DNA from: Lindgomyces ingoldianus
Lineage: Eukaryota > Ascomycota > Dothideomycetes > Pleosporales > Lindgomycetaceae
NCBI RefSeq assembly: GCF_010093535.1
Contig: NW_022985192.1
Location: 479,369-543,368 of the forward strand
DNA length: 64,000 bases
Direction of reading: 5' to 3'
Made by a program: the position numbers and the translations under genes. Below are positions 11,755-23,100 of the stretch, one piece after another. Below the pieces are notes generated by a model. That model worked only from the letters and a program-made list of their open reading frames with translations. It had not been told where the DNA came from and searched no databases. Numbering within the stretch: the first letter of the stretch is position 1; every line of letters starts with the position of its first letter.

Positions 11755-11929
11755 TACAGTAGCGTGCAAAATCGGTGTCGGAATTGCGCGCTCACCAGAC
11801 TTTATTCCCTTACGTACCCTGGTCGCATTTCGCTCTTGCTATTGGTTAGTGAGAAACCCCCTGTGCGAATAGCGAAAGGCTACAAATACTACCTAAAGTC
11901 GTCTTTTATCTTAGCGTGAATTGCGCCAC
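11755..11929 (+). repeat. Dispersed repeat, copy A
   Basis: This segment aligns by eye along its length with the reverse complement of 24230-24417. An exactly shared 20-nt core begins at 11762, and blocks such as ACCCTGGTCGCA, GCTATTGGTT and GCGCCAC occur in the same order. Similarity may extend left to about 11630. It is non-coding as far as I can see and its family is unknown. Confidence 0.7.
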
Positions 11930-12643
11930 ACTGCTGACTTAGGCCAAATGCGAGCCGGAAATGGGCCCCTCCGATTTCTGCTGCGTTTCATATTCTGTGC
12001 CTCGCATCATGCGCACCGACTTACAGATTGAACACGGACCCAGCCTCCCTACGACAAGCACAGTGGGGATGAATAGACGGGGAACGCAGGGCAAACTCTA
12101 CACGATCAAGACGCAAGCAGCCTGTAAGAAGGAAGGCATTGCTTATGCTCCGCTTCCAAAGGGCGTCGCCGGACACGTAGTTGTAGTTCTCAATTAGCCT
12201 GATGGTCACGGCAATGTCAAGTTTGCGACAGTATGATCCAAGCAACATTCAGTCAATCAATTTCAACTGACTTGGACGGCAGATAGCTTCAAACCCCTGC
12301 GGCGATGCGCGGTATTATCCAATTGCTCCTACCGCAAGGAGTCCGTATTCTTTCCAGCTTCACCTACGCCACTACAATAATCAATTCATCGGTCCTCCTT
12401 CGGCCCTTCCTCTATATTCATATCTCAGGGTGGAAGAGCACGTTACCCCATTAGAGATGCTAGTGGGGGTTAAAGGAGACTTCGGTGAGCATCTCATGTT
12501 AAAGAACGAGTCGGTAGACAAACTTGTGTCAGCCCTGCGTACAAAATAAATCGCGGCTTAACACTTTTGATTGAAACCGCTCTCGTTCTACGGATTGCAC
12601 GGATGAGGCAGGTGAGCGGAGTTTGGTACTGCATGAAATCAAA

Positions 12644-14053
12644 CTAATTCATTATGCTAGAGTCACAAGCAGACTTGTACTGGTCGGCCCACACCTTAAT
12701 ACCACTAATAAATCGACGAGCAATTCCCGACTTGATGCGATTTTGAATGAAAAACCCAGGATTTTGATCTTCGTACACCTGTTCCAAACCCATACCGTCC
12801 TCTAATACAACCTCGCAAGCCCTCGAAAATTCTGCCTTCAGTTTCTCGTCAACAACATTCGATCGCTGCCACTTAGTGTACTCCTTCACTGCCAGATCCC
12901 ACGGACCTGGGATGGCAAGACTTACAATACCACAAGGGCGTATATCACCTTGTGGCATCGGTGCATTAGAGCCGGTCATAGGGGACTGGGATTGAGGCAG
13001 GACATTAGTGATGTTGATAGGTGGGAAAGGCAATGACACATTATTGGTTTTGGGCTCCCGTTCCAGCCGCTGGCGCTCTTCCAGGTATAGTTGATCACGG
13101 ATATCTTGAGGAACATTATCGTGGCTTTTCAGGATTTTGCCCTGCTGCCTGAAGGCGATGAGCGCCTTTAAGTGTGATGTTCTCAGGTGGTGGTGCTTTT
13201 TACCGACAGGATCTATCCAACAGTGAGGGCCACGGTCACATGGCGATCCTGGGCAACGAAAAAGAGCATACACCTCTTTCCATATCGGGGCCTTTCCAGT
13301 ATCCTCTTCTTCTGCTTTGAGCTGCGCGTCTCGATCGGCGAGCATTGTCTGGGTTGCTGACGAGCCTCGCTTGGTTCCACGTCTTGCAGTACCCGCCGGT
13401 GGCGGTTTCGTGTCTAAATAGTTGAAAGAGAGGCTGACAGTAAGTTTCTTACCGGAGCGGAAAAGCTCCCCCCATCCTATAAGCGTCTTCGCTATGACTG
13501 ACCAATCGATGCTCAAGTCATCAAATCGCTTGATGAGGTCCTTCTCAGTACGAGCCGACACCGAGACAACGACCCCTGTGTCATCACATTTCACCTGCCT
13601 ATTCTGGGCCAACTTCTTACGGAGAAGCGTCTCAAGCTTTGGTAAAAGGACCATGTGCCAATATGAAACAGGGTTCAGAACGACGTCCTCCTCGGTGTCC
13701 GTGGAGATTGCCTTGTTGTTCACCACAACCTTCCACACGATTCTGTAATGGAGGCAAGTTGGCACGTCTTCTTCATAGCTATTCATCGCCTCCCATTCGT
13801 CTAACTCAAGGAATCGAAGCTTGTCTGGATTAGACCGTGGCTGTGAAAGGGTAGAAGGTGTCTGGTATGAAGGGTTAGGAGAGGTCGGTGGGAAACTAGA
13901 TGGCGTCGTCGAAGGGCCTATTATAGCCGTATCTACTGATTGTTCGTCAACAAAAGCGTCCCAGTAGTCTTGGGTTTCATATGGGCGGTCCTCTTCACAA
14001 GCACCACTGCCCGTCATCATAGAAGTGGTTACTTGGAAAGCGCCACCTGGCAT
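12644..14053 (-). CDS. Hypothetical protein with a Cys/His cluster, single exon, 469 aa
   Basis: One uninterrupted ORF starts MPGGAFQVTT. The first 80 residues are Pro/Ser/Thr-rich and look disordered. Residues about 85-215 form a mixed region, and 216-260 are basic then acidic. A dense Cys/His stretch follows at 267-294: CPGSPCDRGPHCWIDP then KKHHHLRTSH, that is C-x4-C-x5-C followed by several His, which could bind zinc. The C-terminal third includes WDLAVKEYTKWQ and a helical tail. I do not recognise a named family; it resembles lineage-restricted fungal hypotheticals whose copy number varies between strains. It lies next to a transposase on the same strand in a gene-poor block. The absence of introns contrasts with most genes in the window. 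Confidence 0.7.
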   Translation of the reverse strand: MPGGAFQVTTSMMTGSGACEEDRPYETQDYWDAFVDEQSVDTAIIGPSTTPSSFPPTSPNPSYQTPSTLSQPRSNPDKLRFLELDEWEAMNSYEEDVPTCLHYRIVWKVVVNNKAISTDTEEDVVLNPVSYWHMVLLPKLETLLRKKLAQNRQVKCDDTGVVVSVSARTEKDLIKRFDDLSIDWSVIAKTLIGWGELFRSGKKLTVSLSFNYLDTKPPPAGTARRGTKRGSSATQTMLADRDAQLKAEEEDTGKAPIWKEVYALFRCPGSPCDRGPHCWIDPVGKKHHHLRTSHLKALIAFRQQGKILKSHDNVPQDIRDQLYLEERQRLEREPKTNNVSLPFPPINITNVLPQSQSPMTGSNAPMPQGDIRPCGIVSLAIPGPWDLAVKEYTKWQRSNVVDEKLKAEFSRACEVVLEDGMGLEQVYEDQNPGFFIQNRIKSGIARRFISGIKVWADQYKSACDSSIMN

Positions 14054-14557
14054 CGTGACGTTGTCCGCATGAAAAGAGTGTGTTCTGTGTATATCCTTCT
14101 GTCCAGCAGTGGATACGTGTTGTAGTCAGTTAGAACAAATCGAGTGTCATTGATGAGTGGGTGTGACGAGTGTTGTCGTCGCAGTCGGTCACTTTCGACT
14201 CTACAGTTACGGTGGAGAACACAAGGGAAGGTGGGAGACTCGGCGCAGAGGGTCAAAAAAGTGACCCAGACTGACCGCCAATCACAGGCTGTCTATAAAT
14301 ACATGATTGGTTTTCGGACAATTTTCTTGTGGGGCATGGGAGGGTCCAATTCAGGACCCGCCGTAAGCCAATCAGACGCAAGACAGCAAAACATCGCCAG
14401 CCGGACCGTCCATCAACACCACAGCAGCAGCATATGAAGTCATAGATGAAATCACAGTGATGAAGACAGTTGCTACGCGTGCACCTGAGAACATGGAAGT
14501 TGTAAATTTAACAATGATGAACACTCCATTACTCCCACAAGGCCGCGAAATACGTGT
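14054..14557. other. Spacer between the 469-aa gene and the transposase
   Basis: No gene recognised. It should contain the promoter of the 469-aa gene and the 3' end of the transposon. I looked for terminal inverted repeats shared with the region beyond 15571 and did not find a convincing pair. Confidence 0.4.
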
Positions 14558-15571
14558 CTACACTTTGTGAGATAGTTCCCATTGGCTGCCAGCATCAAAA
14601 TATTCTACGGTGACACCTGCATGCCTGAAATGTCCCTCGGCATTGCGTTTTCTACCTCCAGCGACGCTAATGCACCACTCCAAGAATGCACAAAATTCCT
14701 GCTCTAGGTTGTCTGCGTATTTCCTCCAGTTCTTCTTGATGAATGCCTTCAGTTCGGCGAAGAATTCTTCGATTGGATTGAAGTCTGGTGAGTATGGGGG
14801 GAGGTATACGAGCTTTACTCCGGCGTCGAGGCACATCTGGTCGATTCGCTCACTATGGTGAAAGGAGGCGTTGTCCATGACGAGGACGGATCTGGGCTCG
14901 GGCCAGCGTCCGCAATGACAGAGAAGCTGCTCGAGGTAGTCTTCAAACAGTTCGTTATCTGTGCTCCCTTGATACACTCGAGAAAGCAGGATCCCGTCTT
15001 GGGTGTAAGCTGGCAGTATCTGGTATCTATTCTCGCGGTGGAACTGGGCGACCTGCACTGGTGTCACACCGCGAGGAGACCATCCCGTCTTTCGGCAGCC
15101 GATTCGCCTGTCGCATCCGGACTCGTCCACGTAAACAAGTTGCCATGATGGAAAGGGTGATATTGTATGGAGGTAGAAGTCTCGAAGATCTGCGTTGCGT
15201 TCTCTAGCTATTTGACGCATCATCTTCTTAGACCAGTTGATGGATTTTAAAGCTCTGCTTACAGTTGAACGGTCAACAAGGACGCCAAAGTCATCAAACA
15301 GGAAGACAACCATCTCTTCGACATATAACTCTGGCTTCTCGATCAGATGTTCGCGAAGCGCATCTAACATGACTGGAGTCATTCGTCGACGGCGTCCCGC
15401 GCCATTCGAAGGGGCTTTGGTGGACCCGAAATGTTTCACATTAGAAACAATGCGATCGATAGCACGTTCACTGCAGCAAGCAGCACTCGCCATCTCAGCG
15501 TGCGTGAGCGACCCATCAACCAGCATGTCATGAATCATGGCATGCTGGGACGCAGCAAGGTTAGGAGCCAT
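14558..15571 (-). mobile_element. Tc1/mariner-like transposase ORF (DD34E), intact, 337 aa
   Basis: A single ORF starts MAPNLAASQH. The N-terminal half (about 10-120) has helix-turn-helix-like segments for end binding, including LTHAEMASAACCSERAI and LVDRSTVSRALK. The catalytic core shows YVDESG (D149), VMDNASFHH (D233) and PDFNPIEEFF (E268), so 34 residues separate the second Asp from the Glu as in Tc1-type DD34E transposases. No stops or frameshifts interrupt it, so the protein could be active. I could not delimit element ends or a TA target duplication, so only the ORF is given. It sits between unrelated fungal genes in the accessory block. Confidence 0.9.
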
Positions 15572-16135
15572 GGCTGGAGGGTAGCATGCTGTGTTCGATG
15601 AGGGTCGATCATCGTTTGGAGCAGCTGGTGCTCGCGGTGTTGCGGACTTGGCATTTTAGAATGTCATAGAAGAACGCTGTAAAATCATCATCCTTAGACA
15701 CCACACAAGTTGCAATTGAGAATGCCAATGTACGGAAATTAACATGCTTTTGAACCTCAGGCTCCATTTCATGTATTTTGCAAGCTTCCAGTCCCAGGAG
15801 TAGTCAGACGAATCGCCCATGACTAATCTACATGAGCCTTCTAAGCCCGACAGGTCTTGGCGCGAACCAGGTTCTCCCCGAGACCAGAAGATAGCCACTG
15901 TAGCGCAGCGCATCCGCGCAATGCGGTGAAGACGGTCATTTTCCAAATGCGTGCCCGCCAGACAGGTAAGAGAGTCTCTAGTTAAAGCAAATCATTCAAG
16001 CACACGCAATCGCGGTGACATTTCTCTTCGACCACACAGCTCCACTATAACAATCAAGCAGTAGAGTAGCGGATCGAGAGACTTTGATTACACGCAGTTA
16101 GTTATAGAATTCGATTTCGATCTGATAAGCTAGTT
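15572..16135. other. Spacer upstream of the transposase, possible gene remnant
   Basis: It should hold the 5' end of the transposon. A 96-codon minus-strand ORF (15656-15946) contains GDSSDYSWDWKLAKYMKW, which reads like protein but matches no family I know. It might be a fragment of a gene split by insertion; this is weak. Confidence 0.25.
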
Positions 16136-16972
16136 TCAATCGTAGTCCGAATCATTCTTCCAATAGGGATCGCGTCTCCTCCGGTAATATTCCTCCCTCC
16201 ATGGTTCTTCCTCCTCTTCCTTTTCTCTCTTCAGGTCGAGAAGAAACTGTTCATTATCATACGCAATGCAATCCTCCTCCTCATTATCAAATTCAACTCG
16301 ATCATCATTGGAGATCCAGATCTTCTTCGGGAGCTTTGTGGTGGTGACCGCCCATCCGTAGTCGCGCAGCTTCTTCGTTATATCATTGTCTAGATCCTCT
16401 CCGGGATACACTTCGAAGTTGATATTGATCTCTTTCAAGGAAGCGATAGCCCTGAAATGCGTGTCGAGTAAGTCTATCGCCTCAGTTGCAATTTGCGAAA
16501 TACTGAGCGCGTAGCTGCGTTGATCGGGCGGAACCAGGAGCTCGAGAGTCTTTATACTTGTACATGTGTCTCGAATGAGCTCTAGGTTTTCAACATGCTC
16601 TTCGTGAATGCGAGCAGTACTAGGCTGGGGATGTTCAAAGCTAAGGAAAGTAATACAGATATGTTGAATAAGGCTTGCTTGAGACCCGATTTGGCCTAGG
16701 AATGGTGCGATGTGAGCGCTATCCGTGCGACATGAGTTGGTGATTACTTGAGGGAATCGGAAGCGATTATTCGAATAGAGTAGTGGGATGGCCTCGCGAT
16801 GCACTTGCCTGCTAACACGGAGAAGAGCAGGACAAAGTCCATCCCTTTTGGATCGACAGAGAGGTGGTGACGACGGGCCATAATCAGCCACAAAGACTAT
16901 CGTTTCGTCGAGAACGAGGAGTTCCGAGTAGATATTAAGTCGGATCTCGGCTGAAAATTCAAAAAACTTCAT
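16136..16972 (-). CDS. Hypothetical protein with 2EXR/F-box-like N-terminus, 278 aa
   Basis: A single-exon ORF starts MKFFEFSAEIRLNIYSELLV and continues with ALLRVSRQVHREAIPLLYSNN and FRFPQV. This is the pattern (LPxEIRxxIYxxLL ... LLRxxRQIxxEAxPxLYxxNxF) of a large family of fungal proteins with an F-box-like or 2EXR/DUF7730-type domain. The middle (about 100-220) has Leu-rich segments, and the C-terminus is strongly acidic and then Arg-rich (KREKEEEEEPW, YYRRRRDPYW). The family has no firm biochemical role; adaptor functions are often guessed. It is expanded in accessory regions of filamentous fungi, which fits this location. Confidence 0.75.
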   Translation of the reverse strand: MKFFEFSAEIRLNIYSELLVLDETIVFVADYGPSSPPLCRSKRDGLCPALLRVSRQVHREAIPLLYSNNRFRFPQVITNSCRTDSAHIAPFLGQIGSQASLIQHICITFLSFEHPQPSTARIHEEHVENLELIRDTCTSIKTLELLVPPDQRSYALSISQIATEAIDLLDTHFRAIASLKEININFEVYPGEDLDNDITKKLRDYGWAVTTTKLPKKIWISNDDRVEFDNEEEDCIAYDNEQFLLDLKREKEEEEEPWREEYYRRRRDPYWKNDSDYD

Positions 16973-17808
16973 CCCCGCAGGATTATTGACGTGATGCTAA
17001 GTGTTGAGAGTTCAGCATCTCTGTCAGTTTGAACTTGTGCCGCTGTGAGTGCGTGTCCGAAGGGTAGAGCACCCTTGCAATGCACCGGGTAACGTGGGGA
17101 AATGCAACTAACCAAAGATCGTCAAGATAAGATTAGACACCAATGACACGTTGGCACGCATGATGTCGAATGCAGCTGCTCAACCCTTATAACTACTTAA
17201 ATACAAGTAGTGGTGGAAATGCACCTATTTTCGGGTGTGTTTTGCCGCTGCATTTGAAGGTACACTTACCTCGCCTAAACCCTATTATATCACCGCTTTA
17301 AAGAGGCGGTGAGGTGGCTCCCGTCGTGAAAAGCTAACCTTGGAAGACGCTGAGGCGGGTGACACTGCCACGCGCTCTAGTCCGGATTCAGTGTTTGTCA
17401 CATCGACGCTAGATTCGATAATCTCGATTCTAGATTTTTACATTGGGCTACGAAAGTAGACAACTCATCAAGTGCTCCACCATCACCATGGAAGGTTCAA
17501 AATCGCGACGGTGCAAGAGATGAGTGAGAAAGAGTGTTGGTTGTGTGATGAGAAACGTTGGCATTTGGCCTGATATTAATACCGTTATGTAGGAAGTACA
17601 GAATACATGTTAGCACTCCCACTCATGATGACAGTAGCCGCATAATGCATCGACCTCGAGAAAGATGACTAGAGGATAGACACTATAATATTCAACATAT
17701 TCGTAGAAAGGAAATAAAGGAAACGTAAGCCACGCAAGACCTGAATACAAGTGCAAGCAATGAAAGGAGTACAGAGAGGTTGACAGGTCTTGGTTTTCTC
17801 ATACAGAC
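16973..17808. other. Intergenic, small hairpin only
   Basis: No gene recognised. A 7-bp hairpin TCACCGC/GCGGTGA with a 9-nt loop lies at 17290-17312. Confidence 0.4.
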
Positions 17809-19062
17809 TTACCCGCGTGAGTACTTGTCCCCAGCACCGCGTAGAGGTTCCTGTCCAAGCCGGAGATTTATTTTTGTTGTTTTTTTCTTTTTCAATTTTT
17901 TGATCGTTTTGATTTTGGACGCAATTTGGACATAAGCCCGAACCCGAAGACGGTGAAAAGGGAACACGGCAATTACTATTAGACTAACCACTATTAGAGC
18001 TGTTGTCAACTGGTTTTTGTATCGGAGACTTACACATTCAATCATCGTGAGAAATTGGAGATCTAGCAAACTGGGGAAACAAGAGAAGTCATGTGCGTCG
18101 TGGGGCAAAGGTGTTTGTCAGTGAAGTGAATACCGGCGAGCGAGTGTATAGGACTCCCGGTATGTTGTCCGTGGACTCGACCGAACTGGATAGCACTTGC
18201 AACGGCGTTGAGCAGGATATCGATATTGCGATTATTGGTATGGTCGTTCGCAATGGTTTGTTGGGCCTGACCAGGGTGTCGATTGGATGGCTTGACAATG
18301 AGGCCGATGCGTGAGCCCGTGTCGCCGCCCAGACTAGTTCCTTCGACGAAGCGCCCGTCAGTCGTATTGGTGTTACGATTAGTTAGCTCGGCAATAAAGC
18401 CTGAATGCTTTTCCAATATCCAATTGAAATTCTTTCTCGCTAACTTGGGGCCCCTAACTACGAGTCTGGACGTGTTGAGATACTTAGAACGAATAGTAGG
18501 ATCACCTTGCGCTGTGTTCCAATTTCTGACCCCGGAGATGTACCCGCGGAGCGTGGAAGTGTCTCTCCTGGTTGCGGTGACGTTGAGCTTGCGCTTTTCA
18601 ACTTTGTCCAGAGGAACACAAGGGGACGTGGCGAACGTCGAATTCTTCGAATCGCTCGTTTCAACTGGATTCCCGAGGTGGTCGATTGATTGTAGGAGCC
18701 AATTGTGCAAGTCCGTAACTGGTATCAAACGAGTCTCTGGAACTATGCAAACGTAGCCGTATGGGATGTATGAGTAGTTGATGTAGGAGATGTAGAAGAG
18801 AAGGAATCTGATGCTTGTGTAAGCCTCAACGGTCTTCGGTATCACAAAGCGAGAATTTACTTAGACACAGGACTGTTATCACTCTCAAAAAGGCGATTTA
18901 GATTGTCAAAAATAACACCGCCAGGCAGCTACAGTATGAACGTGAGTAAGAAGCACAAGGCTTTGCGAACGAAGCTATGCTTACCATTTCGGAAATTTTG
19001 GTGGAAAACTGCTGATTCAAGGCTGAGGAGGAAGCAGTCATGTTCAAGACGTTGGAATAACG
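17809..19062 (-). CDS. Candidate multi-exon gene, model unresolved, function unknown
   Basis: Minus-strand splice-like signals are regularly spaced. An ATG near 19051 opens MTASSSALNQQFSTKISEM up to a GTAAGC donor. After a TACTGTAG acceptor comes LPGGVIFDNLNRLFESDN and a possible GTAAAT donor. The next block is a 260-codon open frame (18063-18845) whose start has an aromatic hydrophobic stretch (FLLFYISYINYSYIPYGY). Further down, a pyrimidine-rich acceptor (TTGTTTCCCCAG) and a GTAAGT donor flank a short exon candidate near 18030-18067, and a hydrophobic segment (LIVVSLIVIAVF) precedes a Lys-rich tail. I could not find one chain that closes without a stop, and a 157-codon ORF lies antisense. 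It may be a membrane protein gene, a decayed gene or a chance ORF. Confidence 0.3.
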
Positions 19063-20147
19063 ATGAAGTAGCAGGAAGCGGGGTTGATACGCTTTAATCC
19101 ATTACAAGTCCTTTACCGATGCTTCACCGGTAACCATGCTGTTGCCTAATCCCAGGCAGTCAGTTCCGACTTCTCCTTCAGCCAAAGGTAACTCAGCCCC
19201 GAAAGCTCTGCGAGCGCCCCAGTCAACTGGTTCAAGCCCGACACGTTCTCGTGCGTCTGCGATGCAGCGACATGAAAGGGCGTCCGCTTCTCAACAGTCC
19301 ATGTAAGGCTGACTCCGTAAAAGTGGATGAGGCTGGTAAGAAAAAGTCTTGCACTTTTGAACCCGGGGAGCAAAAACTCTGCAAAGCTTCCGGCTTCTTG
19401 ATTCTGTAAAATCCAAGGGCTTTCATTATTCATATTCTGTATCCGGTGTTGGAAATTGGAATCGTGATGAAGCTTATTAAACAGTTCGAGACGTCACATG
19501 AACCCATCTGAGAGTTTTAAGCGTTTGAAATTTCTAGTAAACAAACTGTGAAGGCATTCATGGTTACCTACAGGGCTTTTACCACCTTGTTTACTTTAGT
19601 ATATATGCTTAGTCATTCGCGTTTGAAATTTTGGTGTCGGTGGGTAGCGTTTTAAAGACGCAGGCGGATGGAGGCGTCACCGGTCAGTGTCACGTATTCC
19701 ACATCATCCATGCATCATAGGTAAGCAAGTAAGCCAAGCCACCTTCAAAACAGTATTTAATTGGGCGACGTGCACTACTGGATGTGCTGGCTAATTTCCA
19801 TTGGCGCAGCTGCTGGATGTGCTGGCTAATTTCCATTGGCGCAGCTGCTGAAGGTGTGGTTTAATTATGGACCGGGCGGTATGAGATAGGATATCATTCA
19901 CCCCGTGTTCGGGACCCGAGTACTCATGAACCGGTTAGATTGGGAGCCTGGAAGCCGAAAACAACCCGTGGGGTCACAGAGTCACGTGATAATTATGACA
20001 CGAGGTGGTGACGGGAAGGATGTCATGTTTCTTGCAGACAAGGCTGAATCAATCGGTGGCTAAGTAGACGGATGCCTCCCACTTGGGAAGGCTGGACGGA
20101 AACTGCACGTTTCATCGCGACACCTCAGCAGGGAGTGTAATTCTGAC
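19063..20147. other. Upstream region of the NLR gene
   Basis: No firm gene. A minus-strand ORF at 19146-19433 has a faint ankyrin-like string (KRTPFHVAAS) and could be a fragment. The tandem repeat at 19778-19847 lies about 300 bp before the NLR start. Confidence 0.4.
19778..19847. repeat. Two tandem copies of a 35-bp unit carrying a CCAAT box
   Basis: Two identical 35-bp copies start at 19778 and 19813. Each contains ATTGG, that is CCAAT on the minus strand. They lie about 300 bp upstream of the NLR start codon, so they duplicate a possible promoter element. Confidence 0.8.
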
Positions 20148-23100
20148 ATGCTTCCTCCCGGCTACGGCTTCGGAGATATTGCCAAGGCAATTGAACTTGC
20201 TCATGCACTTCAGGAACGTTTTCGGGATGCTCCTAAAGAGTTTCAGGTGATGAGGCATCAGTAAGATGAGACGCGGCTTTCAGCCTCGTAGACTTAGTAA
20301 CGTAGTTCCAGCATCGAGAACCTCCGTAATGTCCTCCAGGAATTGAATGGAACAGGAGCGATACAACAGCAAGACTTCCAACAACATCAATTGGGTCCAA
20401 TTGTCCATGAATGCGAGACACTTCTGGAGGAAACTCAGGCGACGTTGTATGAGTACGACTGTTTGCTAATAAAAGCAAACGGTTTTCGGTCAAAAGGTGC
20501 ACAGTTATGGAAGAGGCTTCGGTTCGAGCCAAAGAAGGTGACGAGGTTGGAGTCTCGGGCATCTGCAAACTTTGGTGCTCTGAACGCGCTCCTAGGACTG
20601 TCTAGCAGGTAGTGTCTTACACTTCAATGAAACGTATTAAAGCTTACAGCTGCAGGGAAACCACTCTGAAGGACACGATTCTTGCCTGGATAGCTGAAGT
20701 CGACCTCACCGGCGATCATGACGGGAAATTGAGAAGGAAGACACCCGGAACTCTAGAATGGGTTGCTGAGACTGCGGAGTTCAAAAAGTGGATATCTGAG
20801 AAGAACCAGACCATTTATTGCCCCGGTGATGCCGGGGCAGGGAAAACCACGTTCACAGCGAAGGTAGTGTATGATCTTTTCACCGTACATAGAGATGAAT
20901 TAGGAAATGTTGGCATATGTTTCCTGTATTGCAGCTTCAACGACAAAAGTCACCATACGTTGGAAAACCTTCTGGCAACTTTGTTGAAACAGCTCCTCCT
21001 ACATCGACCTCTTCCGGAGAGTATTAAATCGCGGTACCACACGTATCATCAAAGTCACCAAAGGCTTTCTGTCGATGAAATATTGAAGGAACTGCGAGTC
21101 GCGATAAAGGCTCGATCAAAAGCGTATGTCGTTGTTGATGGCTTAGATGAATGCGATGAGGGGTGTCGATACAAGTTTTTAAAAATGTTAAAGAGCTTTA
21201 GAGATCAGAGGGATGATAACGGGACCAGCTCAGGTCAGACAGACGTCAAGATTTTGGTCAGTTCGAAACCATTTCCCAAAATAGCAGCCAGCTTAGGCGA
21301 GGGTATATTAACCATGCCAATATGCGCAAGGCGGAACGATATTTTCAAATACCTTGACTTAGCGAGGGAAGAACTTGATCAACACTATTTGCTTGACGAT
21401 TCGTGGACCAGCGTGAAGGATGAGATAGTGCGCATTGCAGACGGAAAGTGAGTTCTCCCTCCAAACCGTACTGATGGTACTGATGACGGCAAGATTCTTG
21501 ATGGCTACCCTTTCATTCAATTGTTTGGGAAGCAAGACGAGCGTTAAAGCAACAAAAGAAGCATTAAAAATACTCCCAAGAGGGGCCGGAGCCTACGACG
21601 CGATGTATAACGAAATCATGGCCCGATTCACTGACCGGGAAAGCCACAGGAGAGAACTTACTCTTCAGGCATTATCTTGGATTGTCTACGCCAAGCGCTC
21701 TCTAACTACTACAGAGCTGCAGCATGCCCTTGCAATCGAAAGGAATAGTTCTGCGCTTGATCCAGAGAACATTTCACGCGAGGATATTGTCTCCTTGTGT
21801 GCTGGACTAGTCACACTAGATGAGAAAAGCTCAACGGTGAAGATAATGCACAAAACAGCCAAAGAATATTTTGAACGTAACCCGAATAGATTGTCCCCCA
21901 ATGTGGAAAGTACTATCGCTCAATCATGCATCACGTATCTGTCATACGAAGCATTCAAGACTGGATTCTGTCCCACCGAGGAGGAATTTGCTATTCGATT
22001 GCTTGCCAATCCATTCTACACCTACGCCGCCTCATTCTGGGGACAACACGCCATCCTCGCATCGCTAGCTAATAAAGACACTCTTGAATTTCTTAAAGAT
22101 GCTAAAAAGGTGGAGGCATCGGCGCAAGCACTCCATGTATACAAGGACAGTCTTAAGTACTACAGCCAAGAAACGCCGAAAGACACGCATGGTTTGCACT
22201 TGGCCGCATTCTTCGGGTTAGAAGAGGAAGTCGATATGCTACTACGCACCAACATCGCGTCAGAATTGAGAGACAGCTACAGTCGAACACCCTTATCATG
22301 GGCCGCTGTCTCTGGAAATTGCAAGATCATCGAAATGTTCTTGAAAAAGGGCTGCCATGTTGATACGAAAGATAAATTTGATCAGACACCGATACTTTTA
22401 GCGGCGCAAAAAGGGAATCTCGAGGCCGTCGTTGTTTTCCTCGGTCATGGAGCCGATCCAGATGTACATGATGTCTACGGCCGATCTTCTTTATCGTGGG
22501 CTGCTGAGCGTGGACATAATCTCATCGTCAAAACACTACTAAAGAGCGAGAAGGTTAAAAAAAACTCGCAAAACAATTACTATCGATCACCATTGGCATG
22601 GGCTGCGTTGGCAGGACGTGAGAACGTCGTAACGTCTTTGATCGACGCAGGAGCGAACCTCAACGTGAAAGACAAAGATGGACGAACACCGCTATTCTTA
22701 GCTGTCGTGCATGATCGGTTTGCCGTGGCTATATTGCTTCTGCAAGCCGGCGCAAACCCAAATGTTGAAGATAAGAAAGCTCTCACACCGCTGTTGTTCG
22801 CTGCATTTAACGAAAGGCCGGAAGCTGTCAAGGTTCTTCTAGAAAACGGCAGCTCCGAACTTGACCTCAATTTCAAAGAAACCGACGAAGGAAGAACGGC
22901 CCTATCTTATGCCGCAGAATTCGGCGATAAGGAGACTCTAAAGCTTCTACTATCTCATCCTACAACTGACCCGATTCTTTCCGATAGAGATAAATGGACG
23001 CCGCTGCATTGGGCAGCCGACGAAGGACACGAGATTATTGTGAAAATTCTACTCAACAACAGCAAAGTCAACGAGATGCTGCTAGAGGAAACGAAGCAAC

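Larger units (their letters stand above)
8896..12643. other. 3.7-kb gene-free stretch with inverted repeats and a dispersed-repeat copy
   Basis: No exon chain or protein motif is convincing on either strand. It contains an 11-bp perfect inverted repeat (9673-9714), a 9-bp one (10862-10895), and one copy of a dispersed repeat (11755-11929). Confidence 0.5.

Noticed and set aside
18283..18756. 157-codon plus-strand ORF antisense to the candidate gene
   Set aside because: No splice signals in support on this strand, whereas the minus strand has several; not listed as a gene.
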